DNA of 38,720 bases from an uncultured Acidimicrobiales bacterium (GCA_937925845.1 CALAML010000063.1:1-38720), one strand, 5' to 3'. Shown: positions 7,134 through 16,533, counted from the stretch's first letter. Numbers and translations: made by a program. The notes: generated by a model not told the origin, from the sequence alone.

Positions 7134-8714
7134 TCAAACCAGGTGATCGATGAACTTTTCGAGCTGGCGCAGGTTGCGACACTCGAACACGCCGTCGCAG
7201 TAGTTGGCGTACTCCCCCACGATCGAGTCGCCGGTGTCCCAGTAGCTTTTGGGTTCCGGGTTCAACCAGAACAGGTTCCGGGCCTTCTTCTGGGCTTCCT
7301 TGATGATCCACGACTGCGACGCGTGATAGTTGTTGCGGGCGTCACCCAACACGATCACCGACGTCTTGGCGGTGATGTCGTTGGCAAACCGTTCCTGGAA
7401 CACTTCGAAGGCGTGGCCGTAGTCGGAGTGGCCATCAACCCACACCACATCGGCTTCGGTGTTCACCCGGTGCACCGCCTTGGTGATGTCCTCGACACCC
7501 TCGAAGTAGCTGGTGACCTCATCGAGACCATCGATAAACACAAAGGCCCGAACCTTCGAGAACTGGCCTGAAATGGCGTACACCAGGTGCAGGGTGAAAC
7601 GGGCGAACGCAGCCACCGAACCGGAGATGTCGGCAATCACCATGATCTCAGGCTTTGACGGCCGCGGGTACTTGAACTGGGGGTCGGCGGGCACGCCGCC
7701 ATAACTCAGTGACTCGCGCATCGTGGCCCGGAAATCGAGCGGACCCTTGCGACCATGACGGCGCTTGCGGGCTAACCGCACCGCCAACTTGCGAGCAAGC
7801 GGTTGCAGGGCCTTACGCATGGCCAACAGCTCCTCGCGGCTGGCGTGCATGAAGTCGACGTCTTCGGGCAGAGGCTTGCGCAACGTCTTGGCCATGGCCT
7901 CAACACCACGGTCGGCCACCAACCGGCGTCGAATCTCCGCTTCGATCTCCTTCTTCAAGCGATCGATGCGGGTCTCGTACTCGTCCTTTTCAAGTCGCTC
8001 CTCGAACGGGCTCAACCCCTCGGGAGCCTCGTCGCGGGCGCTTTCCATCAACCGATCCATCACGCCGTCGAGATCAAGGTTGCGCAGCGTGCGGTACAGG
8101 TAATAGGTGCCGCCGACCGGACGGCCGGGCTCCATCCCCGCATACTGCTTCACGGCCTGGCGAGCCAACGCCCGCATCAACCCCTCGTTGCCCTTGGCCA
8201 GCGCCTGGTAGAGCATCTCGGCCATCTCTTCGGGCGTCATACCCTGGCCGCCGCCCATACCCTGACCGTCGCCATCACCCTGGCCCTGGCCCTGGCCGCC
8301 TTCCTCATCATCGTCCTCGGGCGGACCGAGTTCGGAGTCGTCGACGATCTGGTATTCCTTGCCCCGCATCGAGAAGTAGACCTCGAAGACGGTTTCGAAG
8401 GCTCGCCAATGGGCGGTGTTCTTCACCAGGGTTGCCGCCAACGCGTACTTAAAGCCTTCGCGGTCCTCAAGCGGCACATGGGTAATCGCTTCCATGGCGT
8501 CGAGGTTCTCGGTGAGGCTCACCGGTAGGCCGGCGTTGCGCAGCTCCTGAATAAACCCGGCCAGCAGGTCGAGCATCGGCCGTTGGGCCCCAAGCTCGTC
8601 CGGCAATGCCGCATCAGTGTCCGTGTTGGTCACTTCGATCACACCCATCGACCCATAGAGGGCTCGGTTTATGGCTTGGTCGACCGGGAGCTGATCGTCG
8701 GGTTGCCCCACCAC
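7134..8714 (-). CDS. VWA domain-containing CoxE-like protein, partner of MoxR ATPase
   Basis: 526 residues, cytoplasmic. Residues about 48-130 are a helical N-terminal domain (LDLLAGFIQELRNAGLPVSLTENLDAM), as in CoxE-type proteins. Residues 130-160 are an acidic Gly/Gln-rich linker. Residues 235-320 are charged and probably coiled. The C-terminal half is a von Willebrand factor A domain with the MIDAS motif DISGS (D362, S364, S366) and a later acidic residue in LGDAR (D458). In MoxR-VWA pairs the VWA protein couples ATPase remodelling to a metal-dependent client, often for cofactor insertion or complex maturation; the client here is unknown. The start is GTG 8714 or the next GTG 8711; GGAG at 8721-8718 serves either. 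It lies 23 nt downstream of the MoxR gene, so the two form an operon. No CO dehydrogenase genes are nearby, so a CoxE function proper is not supported. Confidence 0.85.
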   Translation of the reverse strand: MVGQPDDQLPVDQAINRALYGSMGVIEVTNTDTDAALPDELGAQRPMLDLLAGFIQELRNAGLPVSLTENLDAMEAITHVPLEDREGFKYALAATLVKNTAHWRAFETVFEVYFSMRGKEYQIVDDSELGPPEDDDEEGGQGQGQGDGDGQGMGGGQGMTPEEMAEMLYQALAKGNEGLMRALARQAVKQYAGMEPGRPVGGTYYLYRTLRNLDLDGVMDRLMESARDEAPEGLSPFEERLEKDEYETRIDRLKKEIEAEIRRRLVADRGVEAMAKTLRKPLPEDVDFMHASREELLAMRKALQPLARKLAVRLARKRRHGRKGPLDFRATMRESLSYGGVPADPQFKYPRPSKPEIMVIADISGSVAAFARFTLHLVYAISGQFSKVRAFVFIDGLDEVTSYFEGVEDITKAVHRVNTEADVVWVDGHSDYGHAFEVFQERFANDITAKTSVIVLGDARNNYHASQSWIIKEAQKKARNLFWLNPEPKSYWDTGDSIVGEYANYCDGVFECRNLRQLEKFIDHLV

Positions 8715-8737
8715 CGGCTCCGATCCTCGGACGGTTA

Positions 8738-9649
8738 CTACTTGGCATCCTTCGCCGCGGCGGCGAAGGACTTGTCATCGGCGGCAAACTCTCGCACCGC
8801 CTTTTCGATATCGCTGCGGTACTTCAACAGGATGTTTACGGTTTCGGTCGCTTCCTCGACCCCGACATGCTCGATGCCCAACAGCACCAGCGTGCGGGCC
8901 CAATCGATGGTCTCCGACACCGACGGAGCCTTCTTTAGTTCGAGCTGGCGGATCGAGCGCACGATCCGGGCGACCTGGTCGGCCAGGTTCTCGCTGATCT
9001 CGGGGACCTTGGTGAGAACGATTTCCTTCTCGCGATCCATATCCGGATAGTCGAGATGCAGGAAGAGACAGCGCCGCTTCAACGCTTCGGAAAGCTCACG
9101 GGTGTTGTTCGAGGTGAGGAAGACCAGCGGAACCTGCCGGGCCTCAACCGTGCCGAGCTCGGGCACCGACACCTGGTAGTCGCTGAGGATTTCGAGCAGA
9201 AGGGCTTCGGTCTCCACCTCGACGCGGTCGACCTCGTCGATCAGCAGCACCACCGGATCTTCGGCCCGAATCGCCTCAAGCAGCGGTCGGGTGAGCAGGA
9301 ACTCCTCGGAGAAGATGTCGTCTTCAAGCTCGGACCAGCTTGAGGTTCCCGACTCGATGTTTCCCTCGGCCTGGATCCGCAGCAACTGCTTCTTGTAGTT
9401 CCACTCATACAGCGCCTTGGACTCGTCCAGACCCTCATAACACTGGAGCCGAATCAGGCGGCTGTTGGTGAGTTCGGCCACACTCTTGGCCAGCTGGGTC
9501 TTGCCGGTACCGGCCGGGCCCTCCACCAGGATCGGCTTCTGGAGCCGGTCACCGAGATACACCACCCCGGCAATACCTTCATCGGACAGATAGTCGACCT
9601 TGCCGAGTCCTTCCCGGACTTGGGGAATGGACTCAAAACGGTGCTCCAC
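8738..9649 (-). CDS. MoxR-family AAA+ ATPase
   Basis: 303 residues, normal for MoxR/CoxD. Seen: Walker A EGPAGTGKTQLA (43-54), Walker B VVLLIDEVDR (133-142), sensor 1 LTSNN (178-182), and an arginine-rich sensor region ELSEALKRRCLFL. MoxR ATPases act as chaperone-like remodelers together with VWA-domain proteins; the VWA partner is the next gene. Start: the open frame continues upstream to 9931, overlapping proA codons, but the added segment is low quality. GTG 9649 has GGAG 8 nt upstream and gives the conserved start (VEHRFESIPQVREGL), so I use it. About 142 nt separate it from the proA stop, so read-through from proA is possible. The closest named analogue is CoxD of CO dehydrogenase clusters, but no such cluster is here. 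Confidence 0.88.
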   Translation of the reverse strand: MEHRFESIPQVREGLGKVDYLSDEGIAGVVYLGDRLQKPILVEGPAGTGKTQLAKSVAELTNSRLIRLQCYEGLDESKALYEWNYKKQLLRIQAEGNIESGTSSWSELEDDIFSEEFLLTRPLLEAIRAEDPVVLLIDEVDRVEVETEALLLEILSDYQVSVPELGTVEARQVPLVFLTSNNTRELSEALKRRCLFLHLDYPDMDREKEIVLTKVPEISENLADQVARIVRSIRQLELKKAPSVSETIDWARTLVLLGIEHVGVEEATETVNILLKYRSDIEKAVREFAADDKSFAAAAKDAK

Positions 9650-9791
9650 GTGGCTGGCTCCTCGCCGGGTGGTGGGGGTAGGTGATGGGTCTCTGGGCAG
9701 AGAACACTCACCCCCCAAGCTAGCCGCGGGTTTTGTCACACGCGCAGTCAGTTTCTCCGCGGCCGCCAGTTTCTGAGGATCCTGACCGGGG

Positions 9792-11036
9792 TCAACCTCG
9801 AGTCTGGCCGTCGCCCCGCACCACGTATTTGGCGGTGGTGAGCTCCCGCAGGCCCATCGGCCCCCGAGCGTGCAGCTTCTGGGTCGAGATGCCGATCTCG
9901 GCACCAAAGCCAAACTCTTCGCCATCCACAAAGCGGGTCGAAGCGTTCACCAGCACCGCCGCGGCATCGACCTCGGTGCAGAACCGGTCGGCAGCGACCA
10001 GATCGTTGGTGACGATCGCTTCCGAGTGACCGCTGGTGTTGGCTTGAACATGGGCGATGGCGGCGTCGAGATCATCGACCACGGCGATCGAGATCTTCAT
10101 GTCGAGGAACTCGGTAGCGAAATCCTCGGCGGTGGCCGGCTCGGCCCGATCGATGGCGGCGCAGACCCGCTCGTCGCCCACGATGTCGACCCCTTCCAGG
10201 GCAGCCTCGATCTGAGGGAGGAACTCCCCGGCCACCGCAGCATGCACCACCAGCGACTCCGCGGCGTTACACACCGAGGTGCGCTGCGTCTTGGCGTTCA
10301 CGACGATGTCGCGGGCCATGGCCAGATCGGCGGCCTTGTCGACCACCACATGGCAGTTGCCGTCGCCGTCGATCACAAACGGAACGGTGGCGTTCTCCAA
10401 AATCGAAGCGATCAGCGATGGTCCACCACGGGGGATCAACACGTCGATGGATTCTCGCTGCTGCATGAACTCAACGGCGGCTTCGCGGCTGACATCCTCC
10501 ACCAGCACCACACAGTCGGCGGGCAAGCCAACCTTGGTCGCAGCCTCACGCAACACCGCAGCGATGGCGATGTTGGACCGGATGGCGCCCGACGAGCCCC
10601 GAAGAAAGGCGGCGTTGCCCGACTTGAGACACAACGCGGCGGCGTCGCTGGTGACGTTGGGCCGGTTCTCATAGATGATGGCGACCACGCCCAACGGCAC
10701 CCGGACCCGACTGATGCGAAGCCCGTTGGGCCGTACCCAACCGTCGAGCACCTCCCCGACCGGATCGGCCAGGGCTGCGACCTGGCGGAGCCCCGAGGCC
10801 ATGCCCTCGATCTTGGCTGGGGTCAGGCGCAACCGATCGACGACGGTGGCGGTAGCCCCATCGGCCTCGGCGGCAGCAACATCGGCGGCGTTGGCTTCAA
10901 GGATCGCATCCTGACCGGCGACCAGAAGGTCGGCCGCAGCCAACAGCGCGGCGTCTTTGGTATCGGTGCTGGCCGTGGCCAGCGATCGTGAAGCGGCTTT
11001 GACCCGCTGGCCCAATTCGGCAATCGATGCGCTCAT
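9792..11036 (-). CDS. proA: Glutamate-5-semialdehyde dehydrogenase (gamma-glutamyl phosphate reductase)
   Basis: Second step of proline synthesis: NADPH-dependent reduction of gamma-glutamyl phosphate to glutamate 5-semialdehyde. At 414 residues it is full length for ProA. Seen: [17 protein letters not shown] (114-130), the [16 protein letters not shown] block (136-151), and the catalytic cysteine in [14 protein letters not shown] (C256). The C-terminal [22 protein letters not shown] motif is typical. The start is ATG 11036, giving the standard helical N-terminus. Its usual partner proB is not adjacent: it lies at 17577-18665, also on the minus strand, with about 9 kb between the two starts. 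That breaks the common obg-proB-proA order of actinobacteria. Confidence 0.97.
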   Translation of the reverse strand: MSASIAELGQRVKAASRSLATASTDTKDAALLAAADLLVAGQDAILEANAADVAAAEADGATATVVDRLRLTPAKIEGMASGLRQVAALADPVGEVLDGWVRPNGLRISRVRVPLGVVAIIYENRPNVTSDAAALCLKSGNAAFLRGSSGAIRSNIAIAAVLREAATKVGLPADCVVLVEDVSREAAVEFMQQRESIDVLIPRGGPSLIASILENATVPFVIDGDGNCHVVVDKAADLAMARDIVVNAKTQRTSVCNAAESLVVHAAVAGEFLPQIEAALEGVDIVGDERVCAAIDRAEPATAEDFATEFLDMKISIAVVDDLDAAIAHVQANTSGHSEAIVTNDLVAADRFCTEVDAAAVLVNASTRFVDGEEFGFGAEIGISTQKLHARGPMGLRELTTAKYVVRGDGQTRG

Positions 11037-11113
11037 CCCCGCAGTTTAGTCGCAGCCGAGAATCCTCCGGCAGAGCGGACCGGATCTGGCGGATCAGACC
11101 GCGTCAGGCCGGA

Positions 11114-12118
11114 TCAGGCATCGTCTCCTTGGGCTCGACGGTTGGCCCGGATCTCCTGAGCCTTTCGCAGCGGCCCCGTCGCCCGCCAACTCACCGAGGC
11201 CCGCATCGCCTCCAGTTCGTGGCGCAGCTCGGCAATCTCGGCGAGATAGCGCTCGTTGGCGTGCAGGGCCGCAGGTAGTTCGTACGGATCATCCGACGGT
11301 GCCGCGATTTCGTCGACGGTGTAGGGCCCGGGGATCTTGCGCATCAGCACCCACCCGTGACCGGTCGGCTTGCGGGGTTCCGGGCGAATACCGAACCCCC
11401 ACGGCCGCAGCCGCACGATTTCGAAGGCCCGACCCCAGTGCTCCCGAATCCACCAGGCGCTGTGAATCACGTCGGGCCCCGGATCCCACGGGCGGGCATA
11501 GCCGACAAAGGTCTGGCCGAACTTGGCCGCCGACCACTTCTCCTTGGCCACCTGGTCGCTCATGCCCGGTCCGAGGAACGTGGCCAGCAGGTAGCCACCG
11601 TCGGCCAGAACCCGGTGCAGCTCCAACAGCCAGTCATAGGAATGGTCGGTGAGGTGGGTGAAGACCGATAGGGCATAGGCGAAGTCGATCGAGCCGTCTT
11701 CCAGCTTGAGCGGCGGCGCGTGTTCGTTGTCGAAGGCCCGGAAGGGAGTCAGGTTGTTGTTCACCCACTCCACGCTGGTGGCGTCGATGTCGCAACCCAG
11801 GTAGGCCTCGGCCCGCTCGGCCTCAGCACCCATGTGGCGCATCACCCGACCCGACCCACAACCGAAATCAAGCACCCGCTTACCGTCCCAGTCCCAATCC
11901 GGCGCATGGCTCAGCGCATGGAGAATCGATCGACGACTGGCCCGGCCAAGGTTCCGATAGCCGGCGACAACATCTTCGGTGCCGACCAGACCAACCCGCT
12001 GCATCAGGTTCTCCGAGGGAACCGGAAACGCGGCGTCGGTCTCAGCTCCGGTTCTCCCCGCACCGGTTCTCGCAGGATTCGGTGCAGCCCCGTTGGGTTC
12101 AACAGGCTTGCTGGACAT
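11114..12118 (-). CDS. SAM-dependent methyltransferase with C-terminal coiled coil
   Basis: 334 residues. The class I methyltransferase fold is shown by motif I VLDFGCGSGR (82-91), an acidic strand end (YLGCDIDATSVEW), IDFAYALSVFTHLTDH (motif IV region) and LADGGYLLATFLG (motif VI region). After the catalytic domain, a heptad-like segment (YLAEIAELRHELEAMRAS) leads into SVSWRATGPLRKAQ. That tail is also common at the ends of polysaccharide-associated glycosyltransferases and methyltransferases, which hints at a cell-surface glycan substrate; this is inference. Start: the frame opens at 12226, but ATG 12118 begins a sensible N-terminus and has AGGGGCG about 9 nt upstream. It diverges from the CbxX-like gene at 12269. 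No glycan gene cluster is visible beside it. Confidence 0.82.
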   Translation of the reverse strand: MSSKPVEPNGAAPNPARTGAGRTGAETDAAFPVPSENLMQRVGLVGTEDVVAGYRNLGRASRRSILHALSHAPDWDWDGKRVLDFGCGSGRVMRHMGAEAERAEAYLGCDIDATSVEWVNNNLTPFRAFDNEHAPPLKLEDGSIDFAYALSVFTHLTDHSYDWLLELHRVLADGGYLLATFLGPGMSDQVAKEKWSAAKFGQTFVGYARPWDPGPDVIHSAWWIREHWGRAFEIVRLRPWGFGIRPEPRKPTGHGWVLMRKIPGPYTVDEIAAPSDDPYELPAALHANERYLAEIAELRHELEAMRASVSWRATGPLRKAQEIRANRRAQGDDA

Positions 12119-12255
12119 GGTGAAGCGCCCCTTTGGCCAAAGACTCCCTGCTGACAGTAGGCGACAACGCCGACCGGATGGCGACGCCGCCCTCCGGTTC
12201 GCCACCGCGGGCGCGCGCCGTCGCACAGTGGACTCCGACGAGGTCGCCGTGGCAG

Positions 12256-12269
12256 TAGAGTCGACAGAG
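12256..12269 (+). promoter_or_regulatory. Candidate leaderless promoter of the CbxX-like gene
   Basis: TAGAGT at 12256-12261 matches the actinobacterial -10 pattern TANNNT and lies exactly 7 nt before GTG 12269, where transcription would begin at the start codon. No clear -35 is visible and there is no Shine-Dalgarno. Confidence 0.5.
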
Positions 12270-13966
12270 TGAGTGCTGCCATGGACAAGGGACTAAACAC
12301 CGCCGTTGAGCGGTTCATCGACACACTGACCCCGCTGGTCGAAGACCTCGCGGGCGACGTGCTGAAGCGCACCCCCAAATTGCTTCGAGACGATGTCACG
12401 GTGGAGGCCTACAACCTGTCGGTGGCCTTCATCGATGCCGACGGCCGCCATACCGATGACGAGTTGTACGCGCTGGTGGCCAGCTTCGGAGGCCGCCTCC
12501 CCACCCACTTGGCCTTCGCCTCTCCCGACAAAATCCGCACCGCCGGACTACTGACCGGCAAGCGGGCCTGGCTCGATGAGCCATCGGTGCTATTCGACAT
12601 CCTGGTGAAGGCCGACGCTAAAGGCGACACCGAGTACGCCAAGACCTACTACGAGCGGGCCATGTTGATCGCCCACACCGTCGCCTCGCTCGACTCGGTC
12701 ACCTCCCAGGCCGAGCTCAACGCCATCGACCACTTCCGCACCATGGTGTTGGGTCAGATCAACAACATCGAGGCAGCCAAGGCACCAAAGAAGCCGGTGG
12801 CGGCCAAGGGCACTGGCGGTGGCCCAGAGAAGGATGGCGATACCGAAGACGATGCCGCGGGCCCGCCGCGAAAGGAAGACCTGCCTCCGGCCCGACCGGT
12901 AGCGGAGCTGCTGGCCGAACTGGACAAGCTGGTGGGCCTCGAAGCGGTCAAGGCCGAGGTTCGGCTCGTTGCCGACCTGCTACAGGTGCAGAAGCTGCGA
13001 TCCGAGCGTGGCTTGAAGGTGGCTGACTCGAGTCGCCACCTGGTGTTCACCGGCAACCCAGGCACCGGTAAGACCACCGTCGCCCGCCTCCTCGCTGAAA
13101 TCTACCGAAGCCTCGAAGTGGTCGAGTTGGGACACCTGGTGGAGACCGACCGCTCGGCGCTGGTGGCCGGCTTTGTCGGCCAAACCGCCACCAAGGTGGT
13201 CGAAACCTTCGACCGGGCCGACCAGGGCGTGCTGTTGATCGACGAGGCCTACTCGCTGGTACGAGGCGGCGAAAAAGACTTCGGCCGCGAGGCTATCGAC
13301 ACCATCGTGAAGCTGGTGGAAGACCGCCGCGACCGGGTCGTGGTGATCGCCGCCGGCTACCCCGACGAAATGGCCGACTTCATCGACGCCAACCCCGGCC
13401 TGAAGTCCCGCTTCCCCAAGACGATCCACTTCCCCGACTACGACACCGACGAGCTGCTCAAGATCTTTAACCTGATCGCCGATGGCAACGCCTACTCGCT
13501 CGGCCCCGGCGCCGAGGACGACCTGGCCTGGTGGCTCGACAGCCAGCCTCGCACCAAAGGCTTTGGCAACGGTCGCCTGGCCCGCAACCTCTTCGAGGCC
13601 ATGGTGGCCGAACAGGCGGGACGGGTCGTGGCCATCGACGACATCACCGACGAGCAACTGGTCACCCTCACCGCAGAAGATCTACCGCCGATCGACATCC
13701 TCGACCCGAACGCGGTAGCGACCAAGCCCCAACCCGAGGAAGACGAAGCCGACGAAGATGAGGCCGCGGCCGACCCGGGCGACGCTGAATCGAACCAGGC
13801 CGAATCGAACCAGGCCTCGGACCAGGCTGAATCGGATCAGGCCGCCCCCGCTGCTGGCACCGACTCGAAGTCGTCAGACTCCGACGCCGCCGACGCCGAT
13901 TCGTCGGCATCAGCCGATTCCGCTTCGGAGTCGTCGAGCTCAGTCAACGATGAGGAAGCCGACTAG
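12269..13966 (+). CDS. CbxX/CfqX (EccA/SpoVK-like) AAA+ ATPase with TerB-like N-terminus and acidic tail
   Basis: 565 residues, no signal peptide. Residues about 45-165 resemble a TerB-like helical domain with an acidic loop (VAFIDADGRHTDDELYALV). The AAA+ domain is at about 215-480: Walker A TGNPGTGKTT (261-270), Walker B GVLLIDEAYSL (320-330), GFVGQTATKV pore-loop region, AAGYPDEM, and NPGLKSRF (375-382, arginine finger region). These are hallmarks of the CbxX/CfqX family, which includes EccA of type VII secretion and rubisco activase CbbX. Residues about 488-565 are an acidic Asp/Glu/Ser/Ala tail with imperfect ESNQA/SDQA repeats. No ESX or rubisco genes are near, so the client is unknown. 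GTG 12269 is chosen because of the -10-like box 7 nt upstream; ATG 12281 is the alternative. Its stop overlaps the next gene's start by 1 nt (TAGTG), implying translational coupling. Confidence 0.87.
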   Translation: MSAAMDKGLNTAVERFIDTLTPLVEDLAGDVLKRTPKLLRDDVTVEAYNLSVAFIDADGRHTDDELYALVASFGGRLPTHLAFASPDKIRTAGLLTGKRAWLDEPSVLFDILVKADAKGDTEYAKTYYERAMLIAHTVASLDSVTSQAELNAIDHFRTMVLGQINNIEAAKAPKKPVAAKGTGGGPEKDGDTEDDAAGPPRKEDLPPARPVAELLAELDKLVGLEAVKAEVRLVADLLQVQKLRSERGLKVADSSRHLVFTGNPGTGKTTVARLLAEIYRSLEVVELGHLVETDRSALVAGFVGQTATKVVETFDRADQGVLLIDEAYSLVRGGEKDFGREAIDTIVKLVEDRRDRVVVIAAGYPDEMADFIDANPGLKSRFPKTIHFPDYDTDELLKIFNLIADGNAYSLGPGAEDDLAWWLDSQPRTKGFGNGRLARNLFEAMVAEQAGRVVAIDDITDEQLVTLTAEDLPPIDILDPNAVATKPQPEEDEADEDEAAADPGDAESNQAESNQASDQAESDQAAPAAGTDSKSSDSDAADADSSASADSASESSSSVNDEEAD

Positions 13967-14730
13967 TGGCGGTCATCGTTGTCGCCTTGCTGATCCTCTT
14001 ACTGGTCGGGCTGGCTGTCGGAGGCGTCGCCGCCCTGCGCTCCAGCGTGGGCGACCCGGAGCCACTCGGGCAGGGAGCAAAGGGCGCACTCGGGGCCAAA
14101 GCCCGCGAGATCGACCCGTTTGCCGTCGGCGAGCCCTGGCGACAGTTCGTGTCGAAAGCCACTCGGGCCCGGACCGACTTTGCCCAAGCGGTCGGCAACG
14201 TCGAAGCGGGCCCCAAACGCGACCGGCTCACCTCGATCGGGCAGCGCATCGATTTGGCGGTTGACGACGTGTGGAGCGTGGCCCGCGACGGCCACGAGCT
14301 GTCGAAGGGCCGCAGCCGAATCAACCTTGGCGAAACCCGCCAGCGGCTCGGCGCCGTTACCGGCGACGACGAGACTGCCAAGGCAACGCGCGATGCCCTC
14401 CAAAGCCAGATCGACTCTGCGGAACGGATCAACGCCGGAATCGACCAGACCGAACGGCGTCTCGAGCTCCTCATCGCCCGTCTTGATGAATCGGTGGCCC
14501 GGGCCGCCGAGCTGAGCGCCACCAGCTCCGACCCCGAAGCCATCAGCCGACTCGATACCGACATGACCGACCTGGTTGACGACCTCGAGGCACTGCGCCA
14601 AGCGGTGGCCGAAACCGACCACCTCGGCGAACTCGGCGAACTCGATTCGGGCCCTTCATCTGAGACTGGAAGTGCCGACACGGGACCAACCACATTCGGC
14701 GGCGAGACCGGCACCCCAGCAACCGGCTGA
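13966..14730 (+). CDS. Membrane-anchored coiled-coil protein, unknown function
   Basis: 254 residues. One N-terminal transmembrane helix (AVIVVALLILLLVGLAVGGVAAL is residues 2-24 in sum: a Val/Leu-rich stretch). The rest is soluble, mostly helical, with spaced Glu/Arg/Leu heptads (about 60-230), ending in a Gly/Thr/Ser tail. I do not recognise a family. The GTG start at 13966 overlaps the stop of the AAA ATPase gene by 1 nt, so the two products are probably made together and may work together, with this protein as a membrane tether or substrate adaptor for the ATPase; that is inference. MurJ follows after 97 nt on the same strand. Length and composition resemble membrane-anchored helical scaffolds, but this says little about function. 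Confidence 0.75.
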   Translation: MAVIVVALLILLLVGLAVGGVAALRSSVGDPEPLGQGAKGALGAKAREIDPFAVGEPWRQFVSKATRARTDFAQAVGNVEAGPKRDRLTSIGQRIDLAVDDVWSVARDGHELSKGRSRINLGETRQRLGAVTGDDETAKATRDALQSQIDSAERINAGIDQTERRLELLIARLDESVARAAELSATSSDPEAISRLDTDMTDLVDDLEALRQAVAETDHLGELGELDSGPSSETGSADTGPTTFGGETGTPATG

Positions 14731-14827
14731 AGCGCGCCACTGTCTCGCCGTACCCCTCTTTCTTCCTGCCCGGCCGACCCCTCCTCCCAACCCGCTCCGA
14801 TTGCCGCCCACCCGTGACCTCAACCCG

Positions 14828-16432
14828 ATGAACGCCAAGCCCTCCGCCAAACTGCTGCAAAGCAGCGCGCTGGTCGGTATCGGCACCGGGCTGAGCCGTA
14901 TCACCGGCATGCTTCGGGTCGTGGCGCTGGCTTACGCCCTGGGGCAAACCCTGCTCACCGACGCCTACAACCTGGCCAACACCGCACCCAACGTGATCTA
15001 CGAGTTGATCGTCGGCGGCATCCTTACGGCCACGCTCATCCCCACGTTTGTTGACGCCTTCGACCGCAAAGACCACGACGCCATCAACGCCGTCACCTCC
15101 GTAGCCGTGGTGGCGCTGCTGGCAATCACCGCCATTGCCATCGTGGCCGCACCCGTCGTGATCTGGCTCTACACCGTGTCGAAGGACACCGGCAAGGCCG
15201 ACCAGGTGGCGGTAGCGGTACCGCTGCTTCGACTGTTCTTTCCTCAGATCCTCTTCTACGGACTCACGACCGTGGCCACCTCCCTGTTGAACGCCCGGCG
15301 CAGCTTCGCTGCGCCCGCCTTCGCCCCGGTGCTCAACAACCTGTTGGTCTGCGCCATGTTCCTGTCGATCCCCACCTTCTTTCCCCGCCCCGGAGGGGAA
15401 ACCCCCGACATCGGGTTCGCCCGGGACAACCTCGGCTTCCTGGCCTTTCTGGGTATCGGCACCACGGCTGGTATTGCCCTCATGACGCTGGTGCTCTGGC
15501 CGGCGATGCGCCGAGCGGAGATCAAGATCAAGTGGAACTTCGACCTGCACCACCCGGCGGTGCGAGGGTTGGCCAGCCTCACCGGCTGGACCATCGGCTT
15601 TGTGATCGCCAACCAGGTGGCCTTCTTTGTGGTTCGTGCCCTGGCCAACGGCGGCAACGACGGCGACGTCAGCGCCTACGAGAACGCGTACATCTTCTTC
15701 CAGCTTCCCCATGGCCTGCTGGCGGTGTCGCTGATCACCACGTTCCTACCCGGCCTGGCCGCGCTCGGCTCCAAGAACGATCTCGACGGCTACCGGAACC
15801 GCTTCAACCAGGGCCTGCGGCTGGTGGTGCTGGTGGTGTTGCCGGCCGCCGTGGGCTACGTGCTGATCGCCCGCCCACTGATCTCAATCCTGCTCGAGCG
15901 GGGCCAGTTCACCGCCGACGATTCGATCCTGACCGCAGGGCTGCTGCAGTGGATGGCGGTCGGTTTGGTCGGCTATTCGGTCTATGTCTATGTGATCCGA
16001 GGCTTCTACGCCCTCAAAGACACCAAAACCACCTTCTTGCTGGCGGTGCTACAGAACCTGACCAACATCGTGACCGCCTTTGTGCTCACCGACCTCTACG
16101 GCATCAAGGGACTGGCCGCCTCGTTCTCGATCTCCTATGTGGTTGGGGCCATCGGCGGGCTGGCGCTGCTGCGGCAACGGGTTGGCGGCCTCGACGTGTC
16201 GACCACTCTGGCCCAGGTGGCCCGCATGGCGGTGGCAGCAACGCTGATGGGTGTTGCGGTCTGGGGGGTCACCCAGGTAGTGGGAGGAAATCAGGGCGCC
16301 GGCGCGGTGCTGCGAACCGTGCTCGGAGTGGTCACGGGAGCGGTGGTGTACCTACTGGGACTGCTGGTGTTGCGGGTCGGCGAACTCGACGACCTCCGCC
16401 AACGGCTTCCCGGTCGAAGCAAAGCCGCATAA
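14828..16432 (+). CDS. murJ: Lipid II flippase MurJ
   Basis: Flips the lipid-linked peptidoglycan precursor across the cytoplasmic membrane. 534 residues with about 14 hydrophobic segments, as in MurJ/MviN of the MOP exporter superfamily. Seen: the family start SSALVGIGTGLSRITGMLRVVALAYALG, ADAY-like TDAYNLANTAPNVIYELIVGG, and PQILFYGLTTVATSLLNARRSFAAPAFAPVLNN in pieces along the first half. The C-terminus has no cytoplasmic kinase-like extension of the mycobacterial MviN type, so it is a compact form. The open frame runs back to 14576, overlapping the previous gene, but the upstream part is Pro-rich and unlike MurJ; ATG 14828 gives the expected N-terminus. Position between the AAA/coiled-coil pair and pspA, on the same strand, suggests a cell-envelope cluster. 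Confidence 0.94.
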   Translation: MNAKPSAKLLQSSALVGIGTGLSRITGMLRVVALAYALGQTLLTDAYNLANTAPNVIYELIVGGILTATLIPTFVDAFDRKDHDAINAVTSVAVVALLAITAIAIVAAPVVIWLYTVSKDTGKADQVAVAVPLLRLFFPQILFYGLTTVATSLLNARRSFAAPAFAPVLNNLLVCAMFLSIPTFFPRPGGETPDIGFARDNLGFLAFLGIGTTAGIALMTLVLWPAMRRAEIKIKWNFDLHHPAVRGLASLTGWTIGFVIANQVAFFVVRALANGGNDGDVSAYENAYIFFQLPHGLLAVSLITTFLPGLAALGSKNDLDGYRNRFNQGLRLVVLVVLPAAVGYVLIARPLISILLERGQFTADDSILTAGLLQWMAVGLVGYSVYVYVIRGFYALKDTKTTFLLAVLQNLTNIVTAFVLTDLYGIKGLAASFSISYVVGAIGGLALLRQRVGGLDVSTTLAQVARMAVAATLMGVAVWGVTQVVGGNQGAGAVLRTVLGVVTGAVVYLLGLLVLRVGELDDLRQRLPGRSKAA

Positions 16433-16533
16433 GGCCGGCGGTACCAACGAGCCAGTGGGGCCAAGCCAGCTAGACCAAGCCGGACGGGCCAACACCGTTC
16501 GTAGCCGTAGAGTCCGAAGCCCGTTCGCTCGAT

